A program made the translations under genes and the position numbers. From Panopea generosa (lineage: Eukaryota > Mollusca > Bivalvia > Adapedonta > Hiatellidae), in contig CM055906.1 of assembly GCA_029582155.1 (NCBI GenBank), positions 13,037,388-13,101,387 on the forward strand: a stretch of DNA of 64,000 nt, read 5' to 3'. This document shows positions 11,640 through 23,722 of the stretch, piece after piece. How positions within the stretch are numbered: the stretch's first letter is position 1; the number at the start of each line of letters is the position of its first letter. The notes beneath the pieces are model-generated. The model saw only the letters and a program-made list of their open reading frames with translations, was not told the DNA's origin and searched no databases.

Positions 11640-13553
11640 TATTGCTTCTAACAGGTAATTTTATTAATATTGCTATTTATATCAAATGTAATTTTATATA
11701 GATGTCGCCAGTTACTATTGATTGTATTGATGTCAATGTAATTTTGATGTATAGATATATATTGCTATAAATATCAAAGGTAATTTTGATGTATAGATAT
11801 ATATTGCTATAGACATCACATGTAATTTCAATAAAAATATATTGATATCAAAATGTATTTTATAAACATATTTCTAAAGACATTATAGGTAATTTTAATA
11901 AAGATATTTCTATAGAAATCAACAGTAAATTTGATATAGATATTGCTACAGACATTAAAGTTAATTCTAATAAAGATATATGGATATATTAAAGGTATTT
12001 TTATATAAATAATGCTATAAATATTAAACATAACTTCAGTAAAGATACTTCATAGATATCCAAGGTATTTGATATAGGTATTGTTGTAGATATCAAAGGT
12101 AACTTTTATAAAGATATTACATAGATATCCAAGGTATTTTATATAGGTATTGTTGTAGATATCAAAGGTAACTTTTATAAAGATATTACTTGGATATCCA
12201 AGATATTTTATATAGGTATTGTTGTAGATATCAAAGGTAACTTTAATAAAGATATTACATAGATATCCAATGTATTTTATACAGATATTGTTAAAGATAT
12301 TAAAGGTAACTTTAATAAAGATATTACATAGATATCCAAGGTATTTTATAAAGGTATTGTTGTAGATATCAAAGGTTACTTTTATGAGATATTATTTGGA
12401 TATCCAAGGTATTTTATATAGGTATTGTTATAGATATCAAAGGTAACTTTAATAAAAATATTACATAGATATCCAACGTATTGTATATCTAGATATTGTT
12501 GTAGATATCAAAGATAACTTTTATAAAGATATTACATAGATATCCAAGGTATTTATATAGGTATTGTTGTAGATATCAAAGGTAACTTTAATAAAGATAT
12601 AACATACCGTATATTCCCTTATAAATGCCCCCACACTAATCAACGCCCCCCCACCTATTTTTCTGGAAAATTAAAAAATAATTCATATATGCCAGTTGAG
12701 TGCGTATTCGCCCATCTTTCCCTAATTGATTATTTTGTTACAAAGACAACAATTTGCGGAGTGTTTATTAGCTTTGAACTCTTTAACCCATTGTTTATAT
12801 CTTGAGTGACTACTTAACCACTTTTGGTTGAATAAACACTTCCCCATATTTGCTTTTTAAAACTAGTAAAAATACCGTCTGCTGATTAAAACATTACAAA
12901 ACGTAAGAAAATGGGGTTAGTCTGTGTACGCTGAAAGCTCATTGTTCCACGTTGATAAGAGCAAGCGTCCAAGTGATTTAAAGTGAAGAGTACACTAACC
13001 ATAAGTTCAGATATTCCATTTCACAGACTAGTAATTTCATACAGATTTTCAGCTTTTTTTCATCCTATGTTGATTATTTCATTCGCACTCAAATAATTCT
13101 GAACCACTTTTTCGGGGATTTAAACTGGATTTAAGGTTTTTTCCAGGGCTTTATTGGTTTTATTGTATTTTTAACTGTTGTTAAATTTGCTTTTTTTATC
13201 TTTTATAAATGCCCCAACCATGTAAAATGTAACGCCCCTGGGAGCATTAATTAGGGAATATACGATAGATATGCAAGGTATATTACATAGATATTGCTGT
13301 AGATATCAAAGGTAACTTTGAATAAAGATATAACATAGATATCCAAGGTATTTTATATAGATATTGTTGTAGATATCAAATATAATTTTAATAAAGATAT
13401 TACATAGATATCCAAGGTATTTTATACCGATATTGCTGTAGATATCAAATGTAACTTTAATAAAGATATAACATAGATATCGAAGGTATTTTATATAGGA
13501 TTTGCTGTAGATATTTCTATTACAAGCAGGAAAGTTTGATATATTGATATTAC
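11640..13553. repeat. Satellite-like array, 69-bp unit, split by a MITE
   Basis: The unit contains AGATATCCAAGGTATTTTAT and GTAGATATCAAAGGTAACTT. GATATC motifs at 12055, 12124, 12193 and 12262 fix the period at 69 bp. The first 400 bp are more irregular, as expected at an array edge. A 659-bp inverted-repeat element sits inside (12607-13265). Minus-strand frames rich in Ile/Tyr/Phe are by-products. Confidence 0.9.
12607..13265. mobile_element. MITE with CGTATATTCCC ends, inserted in the 69-bp array
   Basis: Left end CCGTATATTCCC and right end GGGAATATACGA form an 11-of-12 terminal inverted repeat, with weaker matching continuing for about 12 bp (TTATAAATGCCCC against TAATTAATGCTCCC). It interrupts one array unit (GATATAACATA | ATAGATATGCAA), so the empty site can be read from neighbouring units and the target duplication is TA or ATA. 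No open frame encodes a transposase, so it is non-autonomous. Confidence 0.85.
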
Positions 13554-14292
13554 AGTAACTGGTCAATATACCGGAACAGAAATATCACACACCAAGTGTT
13601 CCAACATCTGTTTTTGGTTTTACTGGAGCAGAAATATCTCTCACTGGTGTTCCGACATCTGTGTTTGGTTATTCTGGAGCAGAAATATCTCACACTGGTG
13701 TTCACACATCTGAGTTTGGTTATACTGGAGCATAAATATCTCACACTGGTGTTCCCACATCTGTGTTTGGTTATATTGGAGCTGAAATATCTCACACTGG
13801 TGTTTTCACATCTTTGTTTGGTTATACTGGAGGAGATATATTTCACATTGCTGTTCCCACATCTGTGTTTGGTTGTACTGGAGCAGAAATATCTTATACT
13901 GGTGTGTTCCCACATCTGTTTTTAGTTAGACTGGAGTAGATATATCTCACACACAGTGTTCCTACATCTGTGTTTGGTTATACTGGAGCAAAAATATCTC
14001 ACACTGGTGTTCCTACATCTGTGTTTGCTTATACTGGAGCAGATATATCTCACACCAAGTGTTCCCACATCTGTGTTTGGTTATACTGGAGCAGATATAT
14101 CTCACACTTGTGTTCCCACATCTGTGTTTGGTTATACTGGAGCAGATATATCTCACACTGGTGTTCCCATATCTGTGTTTGGTTATATTTGAGCAGAAAT
14201 ATCTCACACTGGTGTTCCCACACTGTGTTTGGTTATGCTGGATCAGATATATATCACACTGGTGTTCCCACACTTGTGTTTGGTTATACTGG

Positions 14293-15032
14293 AGCAGATA
14301 TATCTCACACCCAATGTTCCCACATCTGTGTTTTGTTATACTGGAGCAGATATATCTCACACCTAGTGTTCCCACATCTGTGTTTGGTTATACTGTAGCA
14401 GATATATCTCACACTGGTGTTCCCCCATCTGTGTTTTGTTACACTTAAGCAGATATATCTCACACTGGTGTTCTTACATCTGTGTTTGGATATTCTGCAG
14501 CAGATATATCGCAGATTTGTCTCACACTAGTGTTCCCACATCTGTGTTTGGTTATACTGGAGCAGATATATCTCACACTTGTGTTTCCACATCTGTGTTT
14601 GGTTATGCTGGACCAGATATATCTCACACTGTTGTTCCCACATTTGAGTTTGGTTTCACTTGAGCAGATATATCTCACACCCAATGTTCCCACATCTGTG
14701 TTTTGTTATACTGGAGCAGATATATCTCACACCTAGTGTTCCCACATCTGTGTTTGGTTATACTGTAGCAGATATATCTCACACTGGTGTTCCCACATCT
14801 GTGTTTGGTTACACTTTAGCAGATATATCTCACACTGGTGTTCTTACATCTGTGTTTGGATATACTGCAGCAGATATATCGCAGATTTGTCTCACACTAG
14901 TGTTCCCACATCTGTGTTTGGTTATACTGGAGCAGATATATCTCACACTTGTGTTTCCACATCTGTGTTTGGTTATGCTGGACCAGATATATCTCACACT
15001 GTTGTTCCCACATTTGAGTTTGGTTTCACTGG
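14293..15032. repeat. Higher-order duplication in the 51-bp array, 370-bp shift
   Basis: 14293-14662 and 14663-15032 are near-identical over about 370 bp, sharing the rare irregular stretch GCAGATATATCGCAGATTTG and the variants CCCAATGTTCC and ACATTTGAGTTTGG. This is a recent block duplication on top of the older 51-bp expansion. Confidence 0.85.
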
Positions 15033-16535
15033 AGCAGATATATCTCATACTTTTGTCCCAACATCTGTGTTTGGATATACTGGAGCAGATATATCTCACA
15101 CTGGTGTTCCCACATCTGTGTTTGGCTATACTGGTACAGATATATCTCACACTGGTGTTCTGACATCTGTGTTTTGCTATACTGGAGCAGAAATATCTCA
15201 CACTGGTGTTCTGACATCTGTGTTTGATTATACTGGAGCAGATATATCTCACACTGGTGTTCCCACATCTGCGTTTGGTTATATTGAAGCAGAAATATCT
15301 CACACTGTTGTTCCGACATCTTTGTTTGGTTATACTCGAGCAGAAATATCTCACACCGGTGTTTGCACATCTGTGTTTGGTTATACTGGAGCAGATATAT
15401 CTCACACTGGTGTTCCCACATCTGTGTTTGGTTATACTGGAGCAGAAATATCTCACACTGGTGTTCTGACATCTGTCTTTGGTTATACTGGAGCAGATAT
15501 ATCTTACACTGGTGTTCCCACATCTGTGTTTGGTTATCCTGGAGCAGAAATATCCCACACTGGTGTTCCCACATCTGTGTTTGGTTCTGTGTTTGGATAT
15601 ACTGAAGCAGATATATCTCAGATATATCTTACACTAGTGTTCACACATCTGTGTTTGGTTATACTGGAGCAGATATATCTCACACAGGTGTTCCCACACT
15701 GTGTTTGGTTATCCTGGAGCAGAAATATCCCAGACTGGTGTTCCGACATCTGTGTTTGGTTATACTGTAGCAGATATATCTCCCACTGGTGTTCTGACAT
15801 CTGTGTTTGGTTATATTGGAGCAGATATATCTCACACTGATGTTCCCATATCTGTGTTTGGTTATAATAGAGCAGATATATCTCACACCCAGTGTTCCCA
15901 CATTCTGTGTTTGGTTATACTGGAGTATTTATATCTCACACACAGTGTTCCCACGCTGTGTTTGGTTATCCTGGAGCAGAAATATCCCAGACTGGTGTTC
16001 CCACATCTGTGTTTGGTTATACTGGAGCAGAAATATCTGACACTCGTGTTCTGACATCTGTGTTTGGTTATACTGGAGAAGATATATCTTACACTGTTGT
16101 TCCCACATCTGTGTTTTGTTATACTGAATCAAAAAATATCTCACACTGGTGTTCTGACATCTGTGTTTGGTTATACTGTAGCAGATATTTCCTACACTGG
16201 TGTTCCCACATCTTTGTTTGGTTATACTGGAGCAGACATATCTCAAAATGGTGTTCCCACATCTGTGTTTGGTTATACTGGAGCAGATATATCTCAAACT
16301 GGTGTTCCCACATCTGTGTTTGGTTATATGGAACAGAAATATCTCAGCATGGTGTTCTGACATCTGTGTTTGGTTATTATGGAGCAGATATATCTCACAC
16401 TGGTGTTCTCACATCTTTATTTGGTTATACTGGAGCAGAAATATCTCACACTGGTGTTCCCACATCTGTTTTTGGTTATATTGAAGCAGAAATATTTCGC
16501 ACTGGTGTTCCGGCATCTGTGTTTGGTTATAGTTG

Positions 16536-16960
16536 AGCAGATATATCTCACTCTGGTGTTCCTACATATTTGTTTAGATATACTGGAGCAGATATATCTC
16601 AGATATATCTCACACTGGTGTTCTGACATCTGTATTTGTATATACTCTAGTAGGGTATATCTCACACCGGTGTTCCCAGATCTTTGTTTGGTTACATGTA
16701 TACTTGAGCAGAAATATCTCATACTGGTGTTTGCACATCTGTGATTGGTTATAATGGAGCAGATATATCGCACTTTGGTGTTCCTACATATTTGTTTAGA
16801 TATACTGGAGCAGATATATCTCAGATATATCTCACACCGGTGTTCTGACATCTGTATTTGTATATACTCTAGTAAGTATATCTCACACTGGTGTTCCCTA
16901 GTCTTTGTTTGGTTACATGTATACTGGAGCAGAAATATCTCATACTGGTGTTTGATCATC
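16536..16960. repeat. Higher-order duplication in the 51-bp array, 222-bp shift
   Basis: The block carrying CCTACATATTTGTTTAGATA, the doubled ATATCTCAGATATATCTCAC and GTATTTGTATATACTCTAGT is present twice, at 16536 and 16758. The copies differ at only a few bases. Confidence 0.8.
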
Positions 16961-19900
16961 TGTGTTTGGTTATACTGGAGCAGATACATCTCACACTGGT
17001 GTTCCCACATCTGTGTTTGGTGATACTGGAGCAAAAATATCTGACACTGGTGTTCTGACATCTGTGTTTGGTTATACTGGAGAAGATATATCTCACACTG
17101 TTGTTCCCACATCTGTGTTTGGTTATACTGGATCAGAAATATTTCACACTGGTGTTCTGACATCTGTGTTTGGTTATACTGTGGCAGATATATCTCACAC
17201 TGGTGTTCCCACATCTTTGTTTGGTTATACTGGAGCAGACATATCTCACACTGGTGTTCGCACATCTGTGTTTGGTTATACTGGAGCAGATATATCTCAC
17301 ACTGGTGTTCCCACATCTGTGTTTGGTTATACTGGAGCAGAAATATCTCACCATAGTGTTCTGACATCTGTGTTTGGTCATTATTGAGCAGATATATCTC
17401 ATACTGGTGTTCTCACATCTTTATTTTGTTATACTGGAGCAGAAATATCTCACACTGGTGTTCCCACATCTGTGTTTGGTAATACTGTAGCAGAAATATC
17501 TCACACTGGTGTTCCCACATCTGTGTTTGGTAATATTCTAGCAGAAATATCTCACACTGGTGTTCCGACATATGTGTTTGGTAATAGTGGAGCAGATATA
17601 TCTCACTTTGGTGTTCCTACATCTGTGTTTGGTTATACTGGAGCAGATATATCTCACAATGGTGTCCCCATGCTGTGTGTGGTTATACTGGTGCAGATAT
17701 ATCTCAAATAGGTGTTCCCACTCTGTGTTTGGTTATCCTGGAGCAGATATATCTCACACTTGTGTTCCCACATCTGTGTTTGGTTATACTGGAGCAGATA
17801 TATCTCACACTCAGTGTTCCCACATCTGTGCTTGGTTATACTGGATCAGATATATCTGACACCCAGTGTTCCCACATCTGTGTTTGGTTATACTGGAGCA
17901 GATATATATCCCACAATGGTGTTCCCACATCTGTGTTTGGTTACACTGTAGCATATATATTTCACACAGGTTTTCCTACATCTGTGTTTGGATATACTGC
18001 ACCAGATATATTTCAGATATGTCTCACACTGGTGTTCCCACATCTGTGTTTGGTTATATTGGAGCAGATATATCTCACACTGGTGTTCCCACATCTGTGT
18101 TTTGTTATGCTGGAACAGATATATCTCATACTTCTGTTCCCACATCTGTGTTTGGATATACTGGAGCAGATATATCTCACACTGATGTTCCCACATCTGT
18201 GTTTGGTTATACTGGAGCAGATATATCTCACACTGGTGTTCCAACATCTGTGATTGGTTATGCTGGAGCAGATATATCTCACACTTGTGTTCCCACATCT
18301 GTGTTTGGTTATGCTGGAGCAGATATATCTCACACTGGTGTTCCCATATCTGTGTTTGGTTATACTGGAGCAGATATATCTCACACTGGTGTTCCCATAT
18401 CTGTGTTTGGCTATACTGGAGCAGAAATATCTCACATTGGTGTTCCCATGCTGTGTTTGGTTATGATGGAGCAGAAATATTTACACTGGTGTTTCCACGC
18501 TGTGTTTGGTTATGCTGGATCAGATATATATCACACTGGTGTTCCCACATCTCTGTTTGGTTATACTGAAGTATATATATCTCATACTGGTGTTCCCACA
18601 TCTGTGTTTGGTTATACTGGAGCAGATATATCTCACACTGGTGTTTCCACATCTGTGTTTTCTTATAATGGAGCAGATAAACCTCACACTGGTGTTTCCT
18701 TATCTGTGTTTGGTTATACTGGAGCAGATATATTTCACACCCAGTGTTCCCACATCTCTGTTTGGTTATACTTTAGTAGATATAGCTCACACCCAGTGTT
18801 CCCACATCTGTGTTTGGTTATACTGTAGCAGATATATCTCAGACTTGTGTTCCTACATCTGTGTTTGGATATACTGGAGCTGATATATATCAGATATATT
18901 TCACACTTGTGTTCTGACGTCTGTGTTTGGTTATACTGTTGCAGATATATTTCACACTGGTGTTCCAACATCTGTGTTTGGTTATAGTGGTGCAGATATA
19001 TCTCACACTATTGTTCCGACATCTGTGTTTGCTATACGGAAACAGAAATATCTCACACTGGTGTTCCGACATCTGTGTTTTGTTATACTGTAGCAGATAT
19101 ATCTCACACTGGTGTTCCCACATCTGTGTTTTGTTATTCTGGAGCAGATATATCTCACACTTGTGTTCCCAAATCTGTGTTTGGCTATACTGGTGCAGAT
19201 ATATCTCACACTATTGTTCCGACATCTGTGTTTGCTCTACTGGAGCAGAAATAGCTCACACTGGTGTTCCGACATCTGTGTTTGGCTATACTGTAGCAGA
19301 TATATCTCACACCCAGTGTTCCCACATCTGTGTTTGGTTATACTGGAGCAGAAATATCTCACACTGGTGTTCCCTCATCTGTGTTTTGTTATACTGGAGC
19401 AGATATACCTCACACTGGTGTTCCGCATCTGTGTTTGGTTTTACTTGAGCAGATATATCTCACACTTGTGTTCCCACATCTGTGTTTGGTTATATTGGAG
19501 CAGAAATGTTTCAAACTGGTGTTCCCACATCTGTGGTTGGTTATACTGGAGCAGATATATCTCACACTGGTGTTCCCACATCTGTGTTTGGTTTTACTGG
19601 AGCAGAAATATCTCACACTGATGTTCCGACATCTGTGTTTGGATATACTGGAACAGATATATCTCACACTGGTGTTCCCACATCTGTGTTTCGTTATACT
19701 GGAGCAGATATATTTCACATTGGTGTCCCTATGCTATGAGTGGATATACTGAAGCAGATATATCTCACACTGGTGTTCCCACATCTGTGTTTGGTTATAC
19801 TGGAGCAGAAGTATCTCACACTGATGTTCCGACATCTGTGTTTGGATATACTTGAACAGATATATCTCACACTGGTGTTCCCACATCTGTGTTTCATTAT

Positions 19901-20509
19901 ACTGGAGCAAATATATTTCACACTGGTGTCCCAATGCTATCAGTGGTTATACTGGTGCAGATATATCTCACTCTGGTGTTTCCCATGCTGTGTTTGGTTA
20001 TCCTGGAGCAGATTTATCTCACACTTGTGTTCCCACATCTGTGTTTGGTTAAACTGGAACAGATATATCCCACACTGGTGTTCCGACATCTGTGTTTGGT
20101 TATACTGCAGCAGATATATCTGCCACTGGTGTTCTGACATCTGTGTTTGGTTATACTGGGGCAGACATATCTCACACTGGTGTTCCCAAGCTTTGTTTGT
20201 TTTTGTTAGAGCAGATATATCACACACTGGTTTTCACACATCTGTGTTTGGTTATACTTCAGCAGAAATATCTGACACTGATGTTCTGACATCTGTGTTT
20301 GGTTATACTGGAGCAGATATATCTCACACTGGTGTTCCCACATCTGTGTTTAGTATACTCGAGCAATAATATCTCACACTTGTGTTCTGACATCTGTGTT
20401 TGGTTATACTGGAGCAGAAATATCTCACACAAGTGTTCTGACATCTGTGTTTGGTTATACTTGAGCAGACATATCTCACATTGGTGTTCATACATATGTG
20501 TTTGGTTAT

Positions 20510-21165
20510 ACTGGAGCAAATATATCCCACACTGGTGTTCCCACATCTGTGTTTCGTTATACTGGAGCAGAAATATCTCAAACTGGTGTTCCCACATCTG
20601 GGTTTGGTTATATTGGAGCAGATATATCTCACACTTGTGTCCCTATCCTTTGTTTGGTTATATTGGTGCAGATATATCTCACATAGGTGTTCCCACGCTG
20701 TGTTTGGTTATCCTGGAGCAGATATATCTCACACTAGTGTTCCCACATCTGTGTTTGGTTATACTGGAGCAGATATATCTTACACCCAGTGTTCCAACAT
20801 CTGTGTTTGGTTATACTGGAACAGAAATAATTCACACTGGTGTTCTGTCATCTGTGTTTGGTTATACTGGAGCAAATATATCCCACACTGGTGTTCCCAC
20901 ATCTGTGTTTCGTTATACTGGAGCAGAAATATCTCAAACTGGTGTTCCCACATCTGGGTTTGGTTATATTGGAGCAGATATATCTCACACTTGTGTCCCT
21001 ATCCTTTGTTTGGTTATATTGGTGCAGATATATCTCACACTAGTGTTCCCACATCTGTGTTTGGTTATACTGGAGCAGATATATCTTACACCCAGTGTTC
21101 CAACATCTGTGTTTGGTTATACTGGAACAGAAATAATTCACACTGGTGTTCTGTCATCTGTGTTT
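20510..21165. repeat. Higher-order duplication in the 51-bp array, about 356-bp shift
   Basis: The block with GAGCAAATATATCCCACACT, TTTCGTTATACTGGAGCAG and GTCCCTATCCTTTGTTTGG occurs at 20510 and again at 20867. The second copy is about one 51-bp unit shorter in its later part. Confidence 0.8.
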
Positions 21166-21460
21166 GGTTATATTGGAGCAGAAATATCTCACACTGGTGT
21201 TCCGACATCTGTGTTTCGTAATGCTGAAGCAGATATATCTCACACTGGTGTTCCCACATCTGTGTTTGGTTATACTGGAGCAGTTATATTTCACACCCAG
21301 TGTTCCCACATCTGTGCTTGGTTATACTGGAGCAAATATATCTCACACTGGTGTTCCCACATCTGTGTTTGGTTATACTGGAGCAGAAATATCTCATACT
21401 GGTGTTCCCACAGTTGTGTTTGGTTATACTGGAGCAGATGTATCTCACATTGTTGTAATT

Positions 21461-22319
21461 TCAGGAGTCATTATTCTGTCATATATTAGAGAAAACTTTC
21501 TCAACCATCCTTTTTTACTGATATATGGTTTGATGTATGTCAAATATATCATTTTCAAAAGTAATATTATGTTGATAAATTCTGTTGTTCTATGGATTCT
21601 TAATGTCACTCTAGCAGTGTTTTATGGAAGAAATGGGTAGTCAAATATTGCTTGATTTTTTTTCCAAACAAGGGAATTCAGAGAATTCATATAAATATGA
21701 TTATAATTATCATAAATTCTGGTTTTTAATGTTGGTTATTGCTGTATTGTTTAGTTGTAATGCTTGTTTCAGGCAAAAAAAAATTTGGTGCCTTTTGTAA
21801 ATACAATTTTAGTGACATAATTATATAATTATAATTTCCTCAAATGTTTCATACTTTTACTTTCTTTTTTTCTTAACATCTTCTAAAAATTCCTACTTGC
21901 ATCTAATGAATGAGGATTCATATTAGTGGAAAGCCTTGTCCTGTCAACAAGTTCTCCTAACATTAGATACAGACATTTCCTTCATGCAAAAAACGTCATT
22001 GTTTTCCTGCAATGTTGACAGTTAAATTATCATAAATCACTAGTACAGTTAATTTCAAATTTCAAGAATATTCTTCAGTCATAATATCCATGACAATTAA
22101 ATTAGGACCCAGTAATTTGAATAAAAAAATCAAATAAAATTAAAAAAATATATAAAAAAAGAAAAAAAAAATTTTTCAACATAAAAATATTCTCAGCATA
22201 TGAAAATATTCATATTAAGAATGTGCTCAGTATAATTATGTTCAAATCAAGAATGATGTGCACATTATAATTCTCCTTTTATATTCTACACTCATATTCA
22301 GTTTATACTTACTTATTTT
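21461..22319. other. AT-rich upstream flank of the receptor gene
   Basis: Unique-looking AT-rich DNA between the 51-bp array and the S2-like remnant. No exon seen. A promoter cannot be located with confidence. Confidence 0.4.
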
Positions 22320-22490
22320 AGGTTGAATGGGAATCGAGCTCAGAGCTTATAATTATGAACAGTGCTGGAGTCCGCTTCCTGGGTAGAACCAGTATTGAGT
22401 TTATTTTTGAGAGGCCAAAGGGTAGAGCTAAGAAACAAACTTGCAACCTTTAGCATGAGCAGTCAACACTTACTGCATTACCCCATGCTT
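22320..22490 (-). mobile_element. Possible SINE remnant, S2-like, minus strand
   Basis: The complement has a tRNA-like run (GGTAATGCAGTAAGTGTTGA ... AGGTTGCAAGTTTGT) and ends with TTCTACCCAGGAAGCGG, close to the S2 tail CTTCTACCCAGGAACTG at 60420. Strongly diverged. Confidence 0.4.
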
Positions 22491-22564
22491 TTGATATATC
22501 CGTCTTGAGAATACAATCAGTATAAAGTTCATCCGCATAATGTTATACTCTGATTGAGAATATG

Positions 22565-22577
22565 TTATCTTTTACAG
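22565..22577 (+). promoter_or_regulatory. Probable 3' splice acceptor in the receptor 5' UTR
   Basis: TTATCTTTTACAG followed by CAGAAAAC sits about 20 bp before the receptor start codon and has the pyrimidine tract and AG of an acceptor. It suggests a non-coding first exon upstream and an otherwise single-exon coding region. The donor is not identified. Confidence 0.5.
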
Positions 22578-22596
22578 CAGAAAACAGACTGATACT

Positions 22597-23722
22597 ATGT
22601 CAATGGAGGAGACAGTAGACATGGGGTTGGAAGATATGGAGGGAAGCGGAGGGGACGACAGCCCAGATGTCCACATGCTACTTAAAGTCGTCATCTTGGG
22701 AGTTATCGGGTTTGTGAGCGTTGTGGGTAACATCATAACATTGGGTACACTCATTTTCTACGGCAGATCATTGCGTATTTCAATCTACATAATCATAGGT
22801 GGACTGGCGCTAGCGGACATTATGTTAAGCATAATGATGGTGCCAGAGGAGATTCTGTGGCAGGCGGACAAAGGGGATTTGAAATCGGAAGTATGGTGTA
22901 AAGCTTACGGTTTCATTACTAACTCTTGCCAATATATTGCAGCATTTCATTTAGTTGTCCTTGGTGTTTTACGGGGTATTTTATTGACTGATCGGGCTCA
23001 TCATGGCCTCACTGTTATCCATGCCTTAATAACATGTGCAATTCTGTGGTTCGCTTCTTTGTTAGCTAATATACCAATGGTGTCATCGTCAGTTTTCCAT
23101 CCGATCATGAAAAAGTGTGTTGTTGTGCCCGGAAAAAGCCATAATGACTGGTTTACAAAATTCGGATGTGAGCGCAGAAGAACGCTATATTCTGTTGTCA
23201 GCAGCATTTTCATATTTTCTGCCTTTAATTCTCATCATTATTATATATTTATTCACTGGCTACATGAGTAAGAGATTTTTCGAGGACAGTTACTCGCGGC
23301 GTGAAAGGCGAATGTCAAAAATGATATCCAGTCTGATTGTAACATTTGCCTTATGTCGTCTGCCTTTCGAGATGGTCACTTTACTCTGGTTTTATCAGAT
23401 AAAAAATAAAAACGTGACGGAAACTTTAAATAATGATGTGCAGAAGCTGCGAGTATGGGTTCATGTCAGGGAATATCTTGCTATTTTATCCATGCTGGAT
23501 ATGGCACTTCGTCCTATTATTTACGCAACGATGTCACGAGAGTTTGGAATTGTGTTTGATCGCTTGATTAACTGTACATATTGTAATGAAGATCGAGAAG
23601 AAGAACAGGAGCAACGTCTGCGTCGACGAGGCGAGGAAATACAGGAAGTACTTCACACTCCTCTTCATCAACATCACCAGGTGCAGGAAAGCATGGAGGA
23701 GGAACCAGAGGAAATATTCTGA
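22597..23722 (+). CDS. Atypical class A (rhodopsin-like) G-protein-coupled receptor
   Basis: Seven-transmembrane receptor, expected in the plasma membrane; ligand unknown. About 374 residues if the single frame change is bridged. An acidic, Met/Gly-rich N-terminus (1-25) has no signal peptide. TM1 (about 30-55) carries Gly-Asn (N45, position 1.50). TM2 has LALAD (D74, 2.50). TM3 starts at C101 (3.25), TM4 has W151 (4.50), and C174 is the probable disulphide partner in loop 2. TM5 (SYFLPLILIIIIYLF), TM6 (LIVTFALCRLPFEM) and TM7 (MLDMALRPIIYATM) follow, then helix 8 (REFGIVF) and a Glu/Arg/Gln/His-rich tail. Oddities: the DRY position reads LRG (R126 kept), the CWxP position reads CRLP, and NPxxY reads RPIIY. 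The frame moves from frame 1 to frame 2 between 23111 and about 23165, where two A5 runs lie (23109 and 23133); either an assembly slip or a real lesion. M1 at 22597 is the first Met after the probable acceptor. The class call is firm; the subfamily (perhaps a mollusc-expanded orphan peptide-type receptor) is a guess. Confidence 0.85.

Larger units (their letters stand above)
13560..21460. repeat. Large minisatellite, 51-bp unit, about 155 copies
   Basis: The unit reads CACACTGGTGTTCCCACATC then TGTGTTTGGTTATACTGGAG and CAGATATATCT; CACATCTGTG at 18141 and 18192 gives the 51-bp period. Copies are typically 5-15% diverged by eye. As 51 divides by three, a 17-residue translated repeat (ISHTGVPTSVFGYTGAD) runs for up to about 390 codons, but all three plus frames and the minus strand also open for long runs, and stops and indels are scattered throughout. 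I regard the frames as array by-products, not a silk- or shell-type gene. Larger blocks inside have been duplicated (separate entries). Confidence 0.95.

Noticed and set aside
14887-15840. Long plus-strand frame (317 codons) of 17-residue repeats as a structural protein gene
   Set aside because: Other frames and the minus strand are equally open; the start lies mid-array; stops and indels are scattered; no signal peptide.
22597-23722. Naming the receptor as a specific peptide or amine receptor
   Set aside because: The ligand-pocket positions and motifs do not point to one known subfamily that I can recognise without a search.
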